This document shows, in pieces, positions 37,384-48,200 of a stretch of 64,000 bases of DNA. Source of the DNA: Fulvivirga sediminis (GTDB lineage: Bacteria; Bacteroidota; Bacteroidia; Cytophagales; Cyclobacteriaceae). The translations under genes and the position numbers were made by a program. The stretch lies in NCBI RefSeq assembly GCF_016757215.1, contig NZ_JAESIY010000002.1:248001-312000 (forward strand), read 5' to 3'. The first letter of the stretch is position 1, and the number at the start of each line of letters is the position of its first letter. The notes below the pieces were generated by a model. It did not search any database. It was not told the DNA's origin and worked only from the letters and a program-made list of their open reading frames with translations.

Positions 37384-39828
37384 ATGAAACTATTTAAGTT
37401 TTTGTTAATATTTTCAATCAATGTTCTGCTGATTTACTCGCTTAATACAAGGTTAGTAATAAAAGACATACCGATTCCTCCTCTAGGCAAGTTTCTGGAT
37501 CCTGCTCAAGGATTTTGGCAAAACAGTGAACATGACTCGCTAGGATACGCCACATCCATCAATATTGACGGCTTAAAAGACTCTGTTTCTGTTACCTATG
37601 ACAAAAATGGAGTCCCTCATATTTATGCTCAAAATAATCATGACCTGTATATGGCTCAAGGGTTTATAATAGCACAACACAGGTTATGGCAAATGGAATT
37701 CCAGACTCATGCCGCAGCGGGTAGGGTTTCGGAAATTATTGGTAAAGGCGGACTTGCGTTTGATAGGTTACAAAGAAGAAAAGGAATGTCTTATGGTGCT
37801 GAGGTTACTTATAAAGCCATGCAAAAAGATCCTTTCGTAAACAGTTGCATCAAGGCTTATGCCGACGGGGTTAACGCCTATATTCAATCACTATCTTACC
37901 AACAGCTACCCATTGAATATAAGCTCTTGGGGTATGAGCCAGAAGAATGGACTCCTATGAAATCTGCTTTGATTTTAGAGTATATGATAGACGCACTTAC
38001 AGGACATGATGATGACTTTGAAAACTCAAATGCTTTGAATTTATTTGGGTTAGAGACCTTCAATTTTCTCTTTCCTGAAAAACTACCAAGAATGGTACCA
38101 GTAATCCCGTCAGGAAATGAAAATCCATGGGACTTTCAAAAAGTGAATGCCACTCCTCCTGCTACGGACTTGCCAACAGACTTAATAAAGAACATATTAC
38201 CCAAGCCTGACCCTGATAACGGCAGTAATAACTGGGCTGTTTCTGGCAATAAAACAGCCAGCGGAAAACCGATACTTTGTAATGACACTCACTTAGGGCT
38301 TAATCTACCTTCGTTATGGTTTATGATTCAATTATCATCTCCTGAGGTAAATGTCTATGGTTTTACATTTACCGGAGCTGCAGGTGTAACCATAGGCTTT
38401 AATGATTCAATAGCCTGGGGCTTTACTAATGCTCCTCGAGATAATAGGGACTGGTATAAAATCACTTTCCAAGGTAGTTCTGCAAATAAATACAAGTATA
38501 ACGATCAGTGGATTCCTACTAAAAAAAGAATTGAAGCCATTAAAATCAGAGGAGCAGAAACATACTATGATACTGTGGTAAACACTCGCCAGGGGCCAGT
38601 AGTGTATGACAAAAGCTTTGGAGATCATGATGCTAAGAAAAATTATGCCCTTCGCTGGATTGGGCATGACCCTTCTATGGTGCAGAAGGCATTGCTTGAG
38701 CTTAATAAAGGGAAAAATTACGATGACTACCTAAAGGCAATTGAGCACTGGGATGCACCTCCTCAAAATATCGTTTTTGCTTCTACATCTGGAGATATAG
38801 CACTGAGAGTGCAAGGGCAATACGTAGCCAAATGGCCCGGCCAGGGTAAGTTTCTTATGGATGGTAATAATCCTCTGCATGAGTGGCAGCAAGAGATACC
38901 AAAAGATCAAAATCCTTATCAATATAATCCTGAAAGGAATTTCGTAAGTTCTGCTAACCAGCCATCGGTAGATTCGCTATATCCTTATTGGGTGTATAAC
39001 TCCTCCCAAGAACACTATCGAAACCGGATAATTAACCGTGAACTTAATAAAATGAGTCAAATCACCGTAGAAGATATGATGAAGTTACAAGTTAATAGTT
39101 ATAGCATTTTACCAGAGGAAACATTACCTATACTTCTTGATTCAATTCATTTAGAAGGCTTAAGTCAAAAGGAAATCAAAGCCTTGCAGCAGCTGCAGGA
39201 ATGGAACTATGAATACAAAGTAGAAAGCTATGCTCCCACCTACTTCCAGGCTTGGTGGAAGCAGTTTATGATTTGCTTATGGGATGAATTTAACAAAAGT
39301 AATGTTGCATTGACCTCTCCTGATGAATTTACAACCACTTATATTATAAAGAATTTCCCTGATTATAAATTTATTGACGTAGACTCAACTGACAAGCAGG
39401 AATCTCTGACAGAACTGATCAATTATGCCTTTAAAAAATCTCAAAAGGATTTAAGCGAATGGCAGCAATCAACAGGATTAGACACTAAGTGGGGTAATTA
39501 TAAAGGTACTTTCATTAAACATCTGGCTGATTTAGGTGGTAGTCTGGCTGGCTTTAGCAGGTATAATATCCAAGTAGATGGCGTGGCTGATGCTATTAAT
39601 AGTACCAAAAGAAATCATGGACCATCTCAGCGTTTCATTGTAGAGATGACTTCCCCACCTCAGGCCTATGTTATTTACCCCGGAGGACAATCAGGAAACC
39701 CGGGCAGTATTCTATACGATAATATGATTAATGACTGGAGAGATGGAAAATATCTACCTGTAATATTTACTGGCTTTAACAGAAGGGAGAACGACCAAAT
39801 GATTTACAGCCAACAACTAAAACCATAA
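37384..39828 (+). CDS. Penicillin-amidase (penicillin acylase) family Ntn hydrolase
   Basis: This exported N-terminal-nucleophile hydrolase has about 814 residues. Precursor cleavage should expose the Ser in 'GSNNWAVSGNKTASGKP', which starts the beta chain. 'VTYDKNGVPHIYAQNNHDLYMAQGF' and 'QHRLWQMEFQTHAAAGR' match the alpha chain. The C-terminal 'GGQSGNPGSILYDNMINDWRDGKYLP' is the family end. The frame is open 93 bases upstream, but the ATG at 37384 ('MKLFKFLLIFSINVLLIYSL') begins a signal anchor, so I used it. Members act on penicillins, acyl-homoserine lactones or other amides. Substrate cannot be predicted. It probably forms a pair with the next gene 3 bases on. Confidence 0.9.
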   Translation: MKLFKFLLIFSINVLLIYSLNTRLVIKDIPIPPLGKFLDPAQGFWQNSEHDSLGYATSINIDGLKDSVSVTYDKNGVPHIYAQNNHDLYMAQGFIIAQHRLWQMEFQTHAAAGRVSEIIGKGGLAFDRLQRRKGMSYGAEVTYKAMQKDPFVNSCIKAYADGVNAYIQSLSYQQLPIEYKLLGYEPEEWTPMKSALILEYMIDALTGHDDDFENSNALNLFGLETFNFLFPEKLPRMVPVIPSGNENPWDFQKVNATPPATDLPTDLIKNILPKPDPDNGSNNWAVSGNKTASGKPILCNDTHLGLNLPSLWFMIQLSSPEVNVYGFTFTGAAGVTIGFNDSIAWGFTNAPRDNRDWYKITFQGSSANKYKYNDQWIPTKKRIEAIKIRGAETYYDTVVNTRQGPVVYDKSFGDHDAKKNYALRWIGHDPSMVQKALLELNKGKNYDDYLKAIEHWDAPPQNIVFASTSGDIALRVQGQYVAKWPGQGKFLMDGNNPLHEWQQEIPKDQNPYQYNPERNFVSSANQPSVDSLYPYWVYNSSQEHYRNRIINRELNKMSQITVEDMMKLQVNSYSILPEETLPILLDSIHLEGLSQKEIKALQQLQEWNYEYKVESYAPTYFQAWWKQFMICLWDEFNKSNVALTSPDEFTTTYIIKNFPDYKFIDVDSTDKQESLTELINYAFKKSQKDLSEWQQSTGLDTKWGNYKGTFIKHLADLGGSLAGFSRYNIQVDGVADAINSTKRNHGPSQRFIVEMTSPPQAYVIYPGGQSGNPGSILYDNMINDWRDGKYLPVIFTGFNRRENDQMIYSQQLKP

Positions 39829-39831
39829 ATC

Positions 39832-40197
39832 ATGAAACTACTACAAATTTTAGCTTTAATTATCGCTGGTTACATAGCTGGATTATTTTATCCTTTCTGG
39901 TCTATGGCCATCTTGGCTTTTATTATTGGCTTTTTGTTTAATCTTAACGGTTGGGTTTCCTTCTTTTCAGGCTTCATAGCCATATTTTTATTATGGGGAA
40001 TACATGCCTTTTGGATAGATTATGAAACCAGCTCTCAACTAACTAATAAAGTGGCTCCCTTATTTTCATCAAACAATTACAAGCTCATATTTATAACAGC
40101 CACCATTGGAGGATTGGTTGGCGCCTTTTCCACACTTTCAGGAACGTTTTTCAGAAACCTATTTAGGAAAAAGCGCTCTAATGCGTATTACCAGTAA
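39832..40197 (+). CDS. Small hydrophobic membrane protein
   Basis: This 121-residue protein of unknown function has about four hydrophobic segments ('ILALIIAGYIAGLFYPF', 'MAILAFIIGFLFNLNGW', 'FFSGFIAIFLLWGIHAFW', 'LIFITATIGGLVGAFSTLSG') and a short basic C-terminus ('FRNLFRKKRSNAYYQ'). It starts 3 bases after the penicillin-amidase stop, so the two are probably cotranscribed. Its stop abuts the convergent DUF4920 stop without a gap. Confidence 0.75.
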   Translation: MKLLQILALIIAGYIAGLFYPFWSMAILAFIIGFLFNLNGWVSFFSGFIAIFLLWGIHAFWIDYETSSQLTNKVAPLFSSNNYKLIFITATIGGLVGAFSTLSGTFFRNLFRKKRSNAYYQ

Positions 40198-40734
40198 TTA
40201 TTTAGAGTCTTTAATAATAACTCCGTTAGCTACAAAAGCAATTTCTGTTTTTGGTTCTGTAATGGCGTCAATCTCTTCTTGAGATTTACCTGCATCTTTA
40301 GCATAGTGCTTTTGAGTTTCTACATCAGTAGTTACTTTTTTCGCGTACCCCTCTACTACAGCCTTTTTACCTTCTACACCACTTTTAGGAACGAAGAAGC
40401 CATAATCCTTAAAAGTTACCCTCATGGCTTCTTGCTGAGGAATGTCTAGCGTCATCCAGCAGCCTTTCATTTGACAGGTTGCTAATATTTCACCTTCCAC
40501 TTTCACTGCCATAGAGTCTGTAGATTCCATTTTAGCATATAATTCATCCGCTGTAATAGCTCCATCATCAGAGATTTCATCCCCGAAATTACCAGTTAGT
40601 TTAACTTCTTCCTCAGCTTCTACCTCTGAAGCGGTAGCCGTAGAATCTGCTTCTGTTTCATTATTTTGCTCAGATTTAGGGTTGCAAGACCACATTATTG
40701 AGGCCAAAAGACATAGTGTAATTAGTTTTTTCAT
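40198..40734 (-). CDS. DUF4920 lipoprotein
   Basis: This 178-residue lipoprotein has its lipobox Cys at about residue 17 ('LLASIMWSCNPKSEQ'). An acidic, low-complexity linker (about 20-50, 'ETEADSTATASEVEAEEEV') follows. The C-terminal domain has 'EGEILATCQMKGCWMTLDI' and 'MRVTFKDYGFFVPKSGVEGK', the DUF4920 pattern with a paired Cys (CQMKGC) that may bind metal or heme. Function is unknown. It is a single gene, convergent with the membrane protein. Confidence 0.78.
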   Translation of the reverse strand: MKKLITLCLLASIMWSCNPKSEQNNETEADSTATASEVEAEEEVKLTGNFGDEISDDGAITADELYAKMESTDSMAVKVEGEILATCQMKGCWMTLDIPQQEAMRVTFKDYGFFVPKSGVEGKKAVVEGYAKKVTTDVETQKHYAKDAGKSQEEIDAITEPKTEIAFVANGVIIKDSK

Positions 40735-40794
40735 TGGTTTCTTAATTTTCGAGACAAGTTAGTCAAAATAACATCATTAATCTATAATAGAATA

Positions 40795-40828
40795 AATGAA
40801 AAGAGGCCAAGCATTTCTGCATGGCCTC
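40795..40828 (-). terminator. Terminator of the GH16 PUL transcript
   Basis: The hairpin GAGGCCAtGCA-gaaa-TGCtTGGCCTC, with one mismatch, starts 25 bases past the GH16 stop and is followed by TTTTCATTTATT on the minus strand. Confidence 0.7.
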
Positions 40829-40852
40829 CTCCATTAAATATTCAACTAATAA

Positions 40853-41980
40853 TTATTTTTCCTTCTGAAATACTCTCACATAATCTACCACCATTCTCTG
40901 AGGAAAATTGGTAGTAGCATTTGGGCTACCTGGCCATAAGCCTCCCACAGCCACATTAAAGATAAAAAAGAAGTTTTGATGAAACTCGCTGAGGTCATCA
41001 GGCGTGATATCTATCACGAAAAACTGTTTATCATCTACATAGGAAACGATCTTTTCTGCATCCCATACCAAAGAAAAAACATGAAATTCATCTGCAAATA
41101 TACCAGAGGAAAGCGTAGTAGATTGGCCATAGTCAGCCTTTATCTCTTTGCTTTCAGCATACCAATGCAAGGTACTGTAAACAGTATTATCCTTTCCTTC
41201 ACCACCTACCATTTCCATAATATCTATTTCACCACATCTTGGCCAGCTCACGTCATCATAATTACTTCCCAACATCCATAACGCCGGCCATATGCCTTGA
41301 CCTTGAGGTAACGCAGCTCGAATGTCTACCCTTCCGTATTTAAAACTCTTTTTCCCTTTGGTAATAATTCTGGAAGAAGTATAATCATAGCCTCCTTGAG
41401 ATTCTTTCCTGGCTTCTATAATCAGCATTCCATCTTTCACAGTGGTATTATTTTTTTGATAATACTGCAACTCTTGGTTTCCCCATCCATTATCTCCATT
41501 TCCCATTTCAAATGTCCAATCACTTTCATTGAGAGCATCGCCATCAAATTCATCTTTCCAAGCCAGAGTCATTCCTTCGTAGCTCTCAGGAGTGCTATAG
41601 CCCGTGGTGGGTATTTGAAAGTCACCGCCATCATCTTCTCCTCCTGGTAACGTTATTTCTACAGTAACGCTTGTTTCGGAGAAAACCGTACTGGAAGCAT
41701 GTGCTCTGGCAATGACCTCATACTTGCCTGGGGCTCCGTAAGTGTGCGATACAATACCATTATCAGCTCTTGTGATAGGCTCATTTTCTTTATCTCCAAA
41801 CTGGAAGGTAAAGTAATTAGCATTTTGAGCCGTAGCAGTAAAAGTAACATTATCTGAACCTGAAAGCGTATAATTAAGCTCTAACCCACTCGGGGCCATT
41901 GCTTCTGGGTCATCATTATCTTCTCCACATGCCATTACTACTAGCAGGCACAAGCACACCATCAATAAATTCTTCTTCAT
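40853..41980 (-). CDS. PKD-GH16 beta-glucanase lipoprotein (laminarinase-like)
   Basis: This secreted endo-beta-glucanase of about 375 residues is probably anchored to the outer membrane. A lipobox Cys lies at residue 18 ('VVMACGEDNDDPEA'), and its acidic follow-up resembles a surface lipoprotein export signal. A PKD-like domain occupies about 30-110. The GH16 domain includes 'LAWKDEFDGDALNESDW', 'QGIWPALWMLG' and the catalytic 'GEIDIMEMVG' with Glu251 and Glu256 in this numbering. 'NTVYSTLHW' is typical of the laminarinase subgroup. The ATG at 41980 preserves the lipoprotein signal; a longer start at 41995 overlaps the upstream gene. It is the last gene of a SusC/D locus, so laminarin or another beta-1,3-glucan is the likely substrate. 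Confidence 0.9.
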   Translation of the reverse strand: MKKNLLMVCLCLLVVMACGEDNDDPEAMAPSGLELNYTLSGSDNVTFTATAQNANYFTFQFGDKENEPITRADNGIVSHTYGAPGKYEVIARAHASSTVFSETSVTVEITLPGGEDDGGDFQIPTTGYSTPESYEGMTLAWKDEFDGDALNESDWTFEMGNGDNGWGNQELQYYQKNNTTVKDGMLIIEARKESQGGYDYTSSRIITKGKKSFKYGRVDIRAALPQGQGIWPALWMLGSNYDDVSWPRCGEIDIMEMVGGEGKDNTVYSTLHWYAESKEIKADYGQSTTLSSGIFADEFHVFSLVWDAEKIVSYVDDKQFFVIDITPDDLSEFHQNFFFIFNVAVGGLWPGSPNATTNFPQRMVVDYVRVFQKEK

Positions 41981-41987
41981 ATTATAA

Positions 41988-43643
41988 TTATTCATTTTCA
42001 GCTTTTAATATAAAACTCCAGAACGATCCTCCTGATCCTGACACATCAATAGTGATTCCTAACAACTCGTTTTCCCCATCATTCACATAAAACATCACCT
42101 CATAGCTTACTGAACTCTCAGTAGGCGGAGCTCCAGCATATTCCCCTCCGTTATACGCTTTTGGTAAGGCGATAAATGCTCCTACTCCTTGCAAAGTAAT
42201 TACAGAAGGACCTCCTGTGTTATTCAAAACAAAACCATGTGTACCTGACATCCATGGTTCAGCATTAGTCCCCACCAAGGTTGATTCATTAACACATTCC
42301 TCTCCTACGCCCATGTATGGCTCGGCATAAACATCTCCACGAGCGTTATATACATACTTGTTATCTGTTCTGAAAATAAACTCGTCATTAAACAGACATG
42401 ATCGTTCTCCTGAAAGATCAGCACTACCAAACCATTCGGTGCTACCTTTTGATGGTCCTACACCAAAAGACCCTGCTGCTGGGAGTAATTTCCAAGTTTT
42501 AGAGTTATCTCCAGTGAGCTGTGACAAGGTAATTGTATTGGTAGTAGATACAATAATAGTCTTTTTTTCAGTATCAGTTCCATTGACGTTAGTTGCGGAC
42601 AAAGAAACGGTATACATTCCTTCAGAAGCATAAGTATGTACCGGACTTGCTTCAGTTGAGGTAGTATTATCACCAAAATCCCAGTTATAACTGTCTGCAT
42701 CTTCGGTATTATTGGTAAAACTTAATGTTAAACCACTAATAGTGTAAGAAAATGCTGGTGATGGAGGAGTAGCATTGGCGACGTCTAATGGTATTAGTGT
42801 TTCAAACCAAGACAGAGTTGGATCTGCTGCATCTTCAAACTTCAGCACCATTTTCTTATCATCTAGACTTAGTACCTGATAAGTAGATACACCAGTGTAG
42901 TATCCTATAAATCCATTATTACTGATTTTTAGTGTTTGAATACCACCTTCACCTTCAGAAATAGTCCATTTAAGTCCATCTTGAGCATCATAAGGAGCTG
43001 TATAATCACCTGCATTTTCATAAGCCCCAGGAAAATTACCTGCTTGTTTTGTATTAATAAATATATCTCCTTTGGTGTCCTGAATATAGGAAAAACCATC
43101 CAGAGTAAACGTAAATTCATCGTTATACAGACCTGAACCTGCCTTATCATTAGCCGGCGCTGCATAATAACTTGGACTATCTCCATCTACAGGTCCCACA
43201 CCAAAATGGCCAGGATTTTTAGCATCTATCACCCATGTTTTACCTTCCAAATTATCAGGACCTCCGGTAAGCATATTATAGACCGGGATATCTAATAACG
43301 ATGGGTCCGTAACAGCTATTTCCACCGTCTGAGTATTTGATGCACTTCCGCCAGACGTATATATAGTGAGCGTTACGGTGTACTGCCCTTCTAGAGGGTA
43401 GGTTCCACGCACTACGTCTCCTTCCGCACCCGTACCATTTCCGAAATCCCAAACAGCTTTAAAACCGGTAGATTTATTAGTAAACACTAAAATATTCTCA
43501 TTTTCGGCTGAAGGAGCTACAGAAAACTGAACATCAGCAGAAGTAGGCGCTGAGCCCAGACCAAAATCATCCTCTTCCTGCGGATCACAAGAGACTACCG
43601 CCAGGAATACAAAACTTAAAAATATGTATATATAATTTTTCAT
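41988..43643 (-). CDS. Tandem PKD-module lipoprotein, putative glycan-binding
   Basis: This 551-residue lipoprotein (Cys near residue 19 in 'FLAVVSCDPQEEDDFG') is built from two similar modules. Each has a PKD domain ('AVWDFGNGTGAEG' and 'YNWDFGDNTTSTEASP') followed by a beta-sandwich-like unit. That unit is marked by 'GKTWVIDAKNPGHFGVGP' in the first module and 'SKTWKLLPAAGSFGVGP' in the second, then 'YNDEFTFTLDG'/'FNDEFIFRTDN' and 'GDIFINT'/'GDVYAEP'. It lies between SusD and GH16, the usual place of a surface glycan-binding protein (SusE/F or SGBP). No catalytic motif is visible. Binding is inferred from context. Confidence 0.8.
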   Translation of the reverse strand: MKNYIYIFLSFVFLAVVSCDPQEEDDFGLGSAPTSADVQFSVAPSAENENILVFTNKSTGFKAVWDFGNGTGAEGDVVRGTYPLEGQYTVTLTIYTSGGSASNTQTVEIAVTDPSLLDIPVYNMLTGGPDNLEGKTWVIDAKNPGHFGVGPVDGDSPSYYAAPANDKAGSGLYNDEFTFTLDGFSYIQDTKGDIFINTKQAGNFPGAYENAGDYTAPYDAQDGLKWTISEGEGGIQTLKISNNGFIGYYTGVSTYQVLSLDDKKMVLKFEDAADPTLSWFETLIPLDVANATPPSPAFSYTISGLTLSFTNNTEDADSYNWDFGDNTTSTEASPVHTYASEGMYTVSLSATNVNGTDTEKKTIIVSTTNTITLSQLTGDNSKTWKLLPAAGSFGVGPSKGSTEWFGSADLSGERSCLFNDEFIFRTDNKYVYNARGDVYAEPYMGVGEECVNESTLVGTNAEPWMSGTHGFVLNNTGGPSVITLQGVGAFIALPKAYNGGEYAGAPPTESSVSYEVMFYVNDGENELLGITIDVSGSGGSFWSFILKAENE

Positions 43644-43653
43644 CTTTTATCTC

Positions 43654-45222
43654 TTAATATCCTTCATTTTGACTTAAAGTTTCTCCTAGCAAGTCTCTCT
43701 CTACCTGAGGTATAGGTAAAAATCCTTTGGTTTGGGGCTTAAACTGTACTTCATAATCTTCAGGTTCTCCATCTTCAAAATCTGGTCCTGACTGATTAGT
43801 TAAGGTAAGCTCACTAGCAGCCACAGCTGGTCCCCGTCTCAGCACATCCCAGTATCTGTGTCCCTCTAAGGCCAACTCTACTCTTCTTTCATGATATATA
43901 TTAGGCAAGTTGGCCGTTACACTTGGCATACTTACTCTATCCCGTACCCTATCTAAATATTCCTGAGCTCTTCCTCCTCCATTAGTCGCATGTAACTCTG
44001 CTCCCATAAGAAGGACATCAGAAAATCGGATGGCATGATAGTTATTGCCCCAATTTAAAGCCGGCTCTCCTTTATCAGATTGAAATTCTTTTTTTGTAGT
44101 GTACTTCTGATTAAACATACCGGTATGTTGAAAGCCTATGGTCAAATCACCATTAAACTCACTCATAGTTAGAATGGAAGCATCTCTTCTAGGGTCTCCT
44201 GTCTCATATGCATCGTAAAGATCCTGAGTTACAGTACAGAAACTCCAGCCTGCAGCATACTTCTCTCCTGCGGGATCCTGAACTCTGGGGCCTTGCATTT
44301 GTATGCCTATATTTCCTTCACATCCTTGTATGTAGCTATAATCACAGCTAACCACTAGATTAGAATATTGAATCTCAAATACAGATTCAATACTCATTTC
44401 ACCAGCCAGGGTAAATAAACTAGCATAGTCAGATACTAATTCATGACCGCTCTTCTCAATTACATCATCAATCATATTCATTGCTGATGTCCCGTTATAA
44501 GTTTTATCTCCCACTTTAAGATCTCCTCCATAAAAGCCATGATAAAACAAATATACTCGAGGTAATAATGATTTAGCGGCCCATACGCTAATCCGTCCAT
44601 CTGCTTGTCTCTCTTGTGGCAGATCAGTGATGGCTTCCATCAAATCAGTAGCTATTTGATTATAAATATCAGAAGGGTCAGCCTGAGGTTGGTTATACTC
44701 ATTAGGGCTAAGTGGCTGTAATATCAGAGGCACATTTTCAAAAAACCTAACCAGATCAAAGTAAAAGTACGCTCTTAAAAATTTGGCTTCTGCCTTCATT
44801 CTAGCCAAAGTAGCGGCATCCCCCTCCTCTATTCCATCAATTTCAGCCAACAGCTTATTGGCTCGGTAAATACCTGTATAATATTTTTTATACAAACCGT
44901 ATACCTCTCCATTAGTAGTAGAAATATCAAACTTGTCTATCTCTATAATGTTAGGAGCATCACTACTACTGGCACCTCCTGCATAAGCATCATCAGAAGC
45001 AATATCTAACAACATCTGATAAGGATGGTAGCCTATTACGGTATTCAGTTGAAGTACATCATAAACAGAAATTAGTGCTTCTAATGCATCATCTTCTGTT
45101 TTGTAGAACACTTCCTCATTCCTGCTATCCAGCGGTCCTTTGTCATCTAAAATACCATCGCAGCTCATACAGGCCACAAGAAGAAGCATTAATAACCAAT
45201 GTTTATTTATAAATTTTTTCAT
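43654..45222 (-). CDS. SusD/RagB-family nutrient-uptake lipoprotein
   Basis: This SusD-type surface lipoprotein of about 522 residues caps the SusC barrel and delivers glycan. The signal peptide ends at 'LLVACMSCDGILDDKG' with the lipobox Cys. Helical TPR-like repeats follow ('RMKAEAKFLRAYFYFDLVRFFENVP', 'IYNQIATDLMEAI'). The C-terminal 'IYHERRVELALEGHRYWDVLRRG' is a SusD signature and 'GFLPIPQVERD' closes the protein. The ATG at 45222 gives the normal lipoprotein start; an ATG at 45237 is possible. It begins 16 bases after susC ends and is translated after it. Confidence 0.94.
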   Translation of the reverse strand: MKKFINKHWLLMLLLVACMSCDGILDDKGPLDSRNEEVFYKTEDDALEALISVYDVLQLNTVIGYHPYQMLLDIASDDAYAGGASSSDAPNIIEIDKFDISTTNGEVYGLYKKYYTGIYRANKLLAEIDGIEEGDAATLARMKAEAKFLRAYFYFDLVRFFENVPLILQPLSPNEYNQPQADPSDIYNQIATDLMEAITDLPQERQADGRISVWAAKSLLPRVYLFYHGFYGGDLKVGDKTYNGTSAMNMIDDVIEKSGHELVSDYASLFTLAGEMSIESVFEIQYSNLVVSCDYSYIQGCEGNIGIQMQGPRVQDPAGEKYAAGWSFCTVTQDLYDAYETGDPRRDASILTMSEFNGDLTIGFQHTGMFNQKYTTKKEFQSDKGEPALNWGNNYHAIRFSDVLLMGAELHATNGGGRAQEYLDRVRDRVSMPSVTANLPNIYHERRVELALEGHRYWDVLRRGPAVAASELTLTNQSGPDFEDGEPEDYEVQFKPQTKGFLPIPQVERDLLGETLSQNEGY

Positions 45223-45238
45223 GATAGATTCTGTCATT

Positions 45239-48200
45239 TTAAAGTGATAAGTCTACTCCTACTCTAAATGTCCTTGGCTGAGGATAAATACCTCTATCTA
45301 TTCCAGTATCCAGCACATTAGACGATCCGTTTTCATTTAATCGTGACCCTACTTCAGGATCTAAACCTCTGTAATTAGTGAAGGTTAATAGGTTATCTAC
45401 GGCTCCATAAATTCTTACAGATTTAAATGGCCCTCTCACATTTTCAGGCAATGTGTATCCCAACGTTACGTTCCTCAAACGAAGGAAAGAACCACTCTCT
45501 ACATACATATCACTTATTCTACTGTAGTTTTCATTAGTGTCATTAAGCGTGAAGCGAGGAATTTCGTTAGAAGTACCTTCGCCTGTCCATCGGTCCATAA
45601 AATAAGCAGGCATATTAGATTGCGAAAGATCATGACGTCTTATACCACTAAAAATTTCATTTCCATGAACACCATTGAAAAGGAAGCTTAATGAGAAGTT
45701 TTTGTAGTTGGCAGACCCATTAAAACCATAGGTAATATCAGGGTGAGGATTACCAATCATAGTTCTATCATCGTCATTGATAACACCATCATTATTATAA
45801 TCTACAAAACGAACATCTCCAGGTACAGCTTTGGGCTGTAATAACTGCCCGTTAGAATTGACATAACCATCTATCTCTGCCTGGTTTTGGAATAAGCCAT
45901 TACTTTTGTAACCATAAAAATACCCAATAGGATACCCAGCTTCCATCCTAGAAACCGTTCCATAGGTACTAATTGATGCTCCAGTAAGTACTCCATTACT
46001 TCCATCTACAGTAAGCACTTCATTATTCAAAGTAGCCAGGTTACCACCAATAGAATAAGTGAAATCTCCCGCACTTCCGTTATAATTAATGGCTATTTCT
46101 ATCCCTTGATTAAGTACACCTCCCACGTTAGAAGCACCAGCTGCATTACCAGCAATACCCGGCACGGGCGGCACTAAAAGCAAATCTTTAGTTTCCTTAC
46201 GGTAATAATCGAAGTTTACAGAAAGCTTCTCATTAAAAAAGCCTAAATCCAGACCAATGTCAGTCTGCTCTGAGGCCTCCCATTTTAGCTCAGGATTAGC
46301 AATAAAGCTCGGAGATGCACCATCCACATAGGTTTCTCCTGTAGAAGGATCATAAAAAGTATAACCTCTTCCTGTAGCAATAGATGAAACATACCTGTAA
46401 TCACCAATGGCATCACTACCATTTTGTCCCCAAGAAGCTCTCAGTTTAGCGAAAGTAAGTACCTCCTGATCTGGGAAGAAGTCTTCTCTACTCGCTACCC
46501 AACCTAAAGACAATGAAGGGAAAGTTCCATATCTATTATCAGGTCCAAAACGTGTACTACCATCTCTACGTACGATAGCGGTTAGCAAATATTTCTCTTT
46601 GTAGTTATAAATTACCCTTCCAAAGAAAGATACCAAAGCGTTTTCAACTTCAAAGCCACTTATGGTAGCTGATTCAGGGTCAGTAGCATATGCCAAGTTA
46701 ACTAAGTCTGGGTCTGTAACTACTAAACCCTGCTTACCTCCTCCAAACTGCTCATACTTTTCTTCTCGAACTGTATTACCGATTAAAAAGGTAAAGGAAT
46801 GATCGTCAATATCCTTTTGATATTGAAGCGTGTTTTCATTCTGCCAATTAAAGGTTCTCTGCATTTCTTTGCTAACAGAAGCCTTTTGTGTTATGGTAGC
46901 AGAATTAAGATAAGAGGCCGGTGAATACCCTTCGGTAACTACATACCCTAAATCCAGACCAAAACTACTCCTAAACTTCAGGTTAGGAATAATTTCATAT
47001 TCTCCATATACGTTACCTACAAACTTATCCACTCTGGTATCACCATGAGTTACAGCTAGCCTGGCCAATGGGTTAACCACTTCCTGTGCTATGTATTCAG
47101 AAATGGCGTAGTAGCGATCACCATTCTTTACAGCATTATTATTTAAATACTCAGAGTCAGGGTTATCCTCGTAAACAGGAGTTACAGGGTCTAAGTTAAT
47201 GGCGTTACTCATTATGCCTCCAAACTCTTCATTAGCAGAAATAGCATTTCTTGATATATATGAGTAAGAAATATTTTCTCCGAAAGTGAATTTGTCTCCT
47301 ACTTTATGATCAGAATTGATTCTTGCAGAGTAACGATCAAATTTAGACTTCTTTCCTCCCACAATACCCTCTTGAGAGTAGTATGAAAGAGCAGTGGTAT
47401 ACTTAGAAATATCATTAGAACCTGACAGCGTTACTTGGTGGTTAGTAATAGGTGCATTTTTGTTATACACCTCTTCTTGCCAATCAGTGCCAGCTCCGAG
47501 GTCGGTATTAGCGAAGATGGGAGAGCGGCCCGCATTAGCAGCGCCTTCGTTCATCATCACTGCATACTCTTTGGCATTAAGCACGTCCAGCTTTTTCCAT
47601 GCATTTTGCACACCGTAATAACCACTATATTGAATAAGCGGCTTTCCGTTTCCTGATTTAGTAGTGATAAGCACCACCCCGTTAGCACCTCTGGCTCCAT
47701 ATATAGCAGCAGAAGCGGCGTCTTTCAATATATCCATCTTGGCAATATCACCTGGATTTAGGTAATCAATTCCTGATACTTGAAAACCATCCACAATGTA
47801 AATAGGCTCGGCACTTCCATTAGTACCAGCTCCTCTAATTCTGATGGTAGGCTTATCTCCAGGCTGACCAGATTGACTCGTAACTTGTACACCCGCTACT
47901 TTACCTTGTAGCGACTGCTCGATTCTACTTGCAGGTGCCTGTGTAATTTCATCAGAATCAATAGATGCAATAGAACCCGTAATGGAACTTCTCTTTTGAG
48001 TACCATATCCAATAACTACCACTTCTTCCAGAGACTTGATATCTTCAGAAAGGTTGACATCAATTTTATTTCTATCGTTGAGCGGTATTTCTTGAGTAAC
48101 ATACCCAACAAAGCTAAATACTAACACAGCATTGTTATCCGCAACATTAATGGTATAGTCGCCATTAATTCCAGTAATAGTACCCTGTGTGGTTCCTTTT

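Noticed and set aside
37384-39828. Antibiotic-resistance role for the penicillin amidase
   Set aside because: The family acts on many amides, including acyl-homoserine lactones. The sequence gives no reason to pick penicillin.
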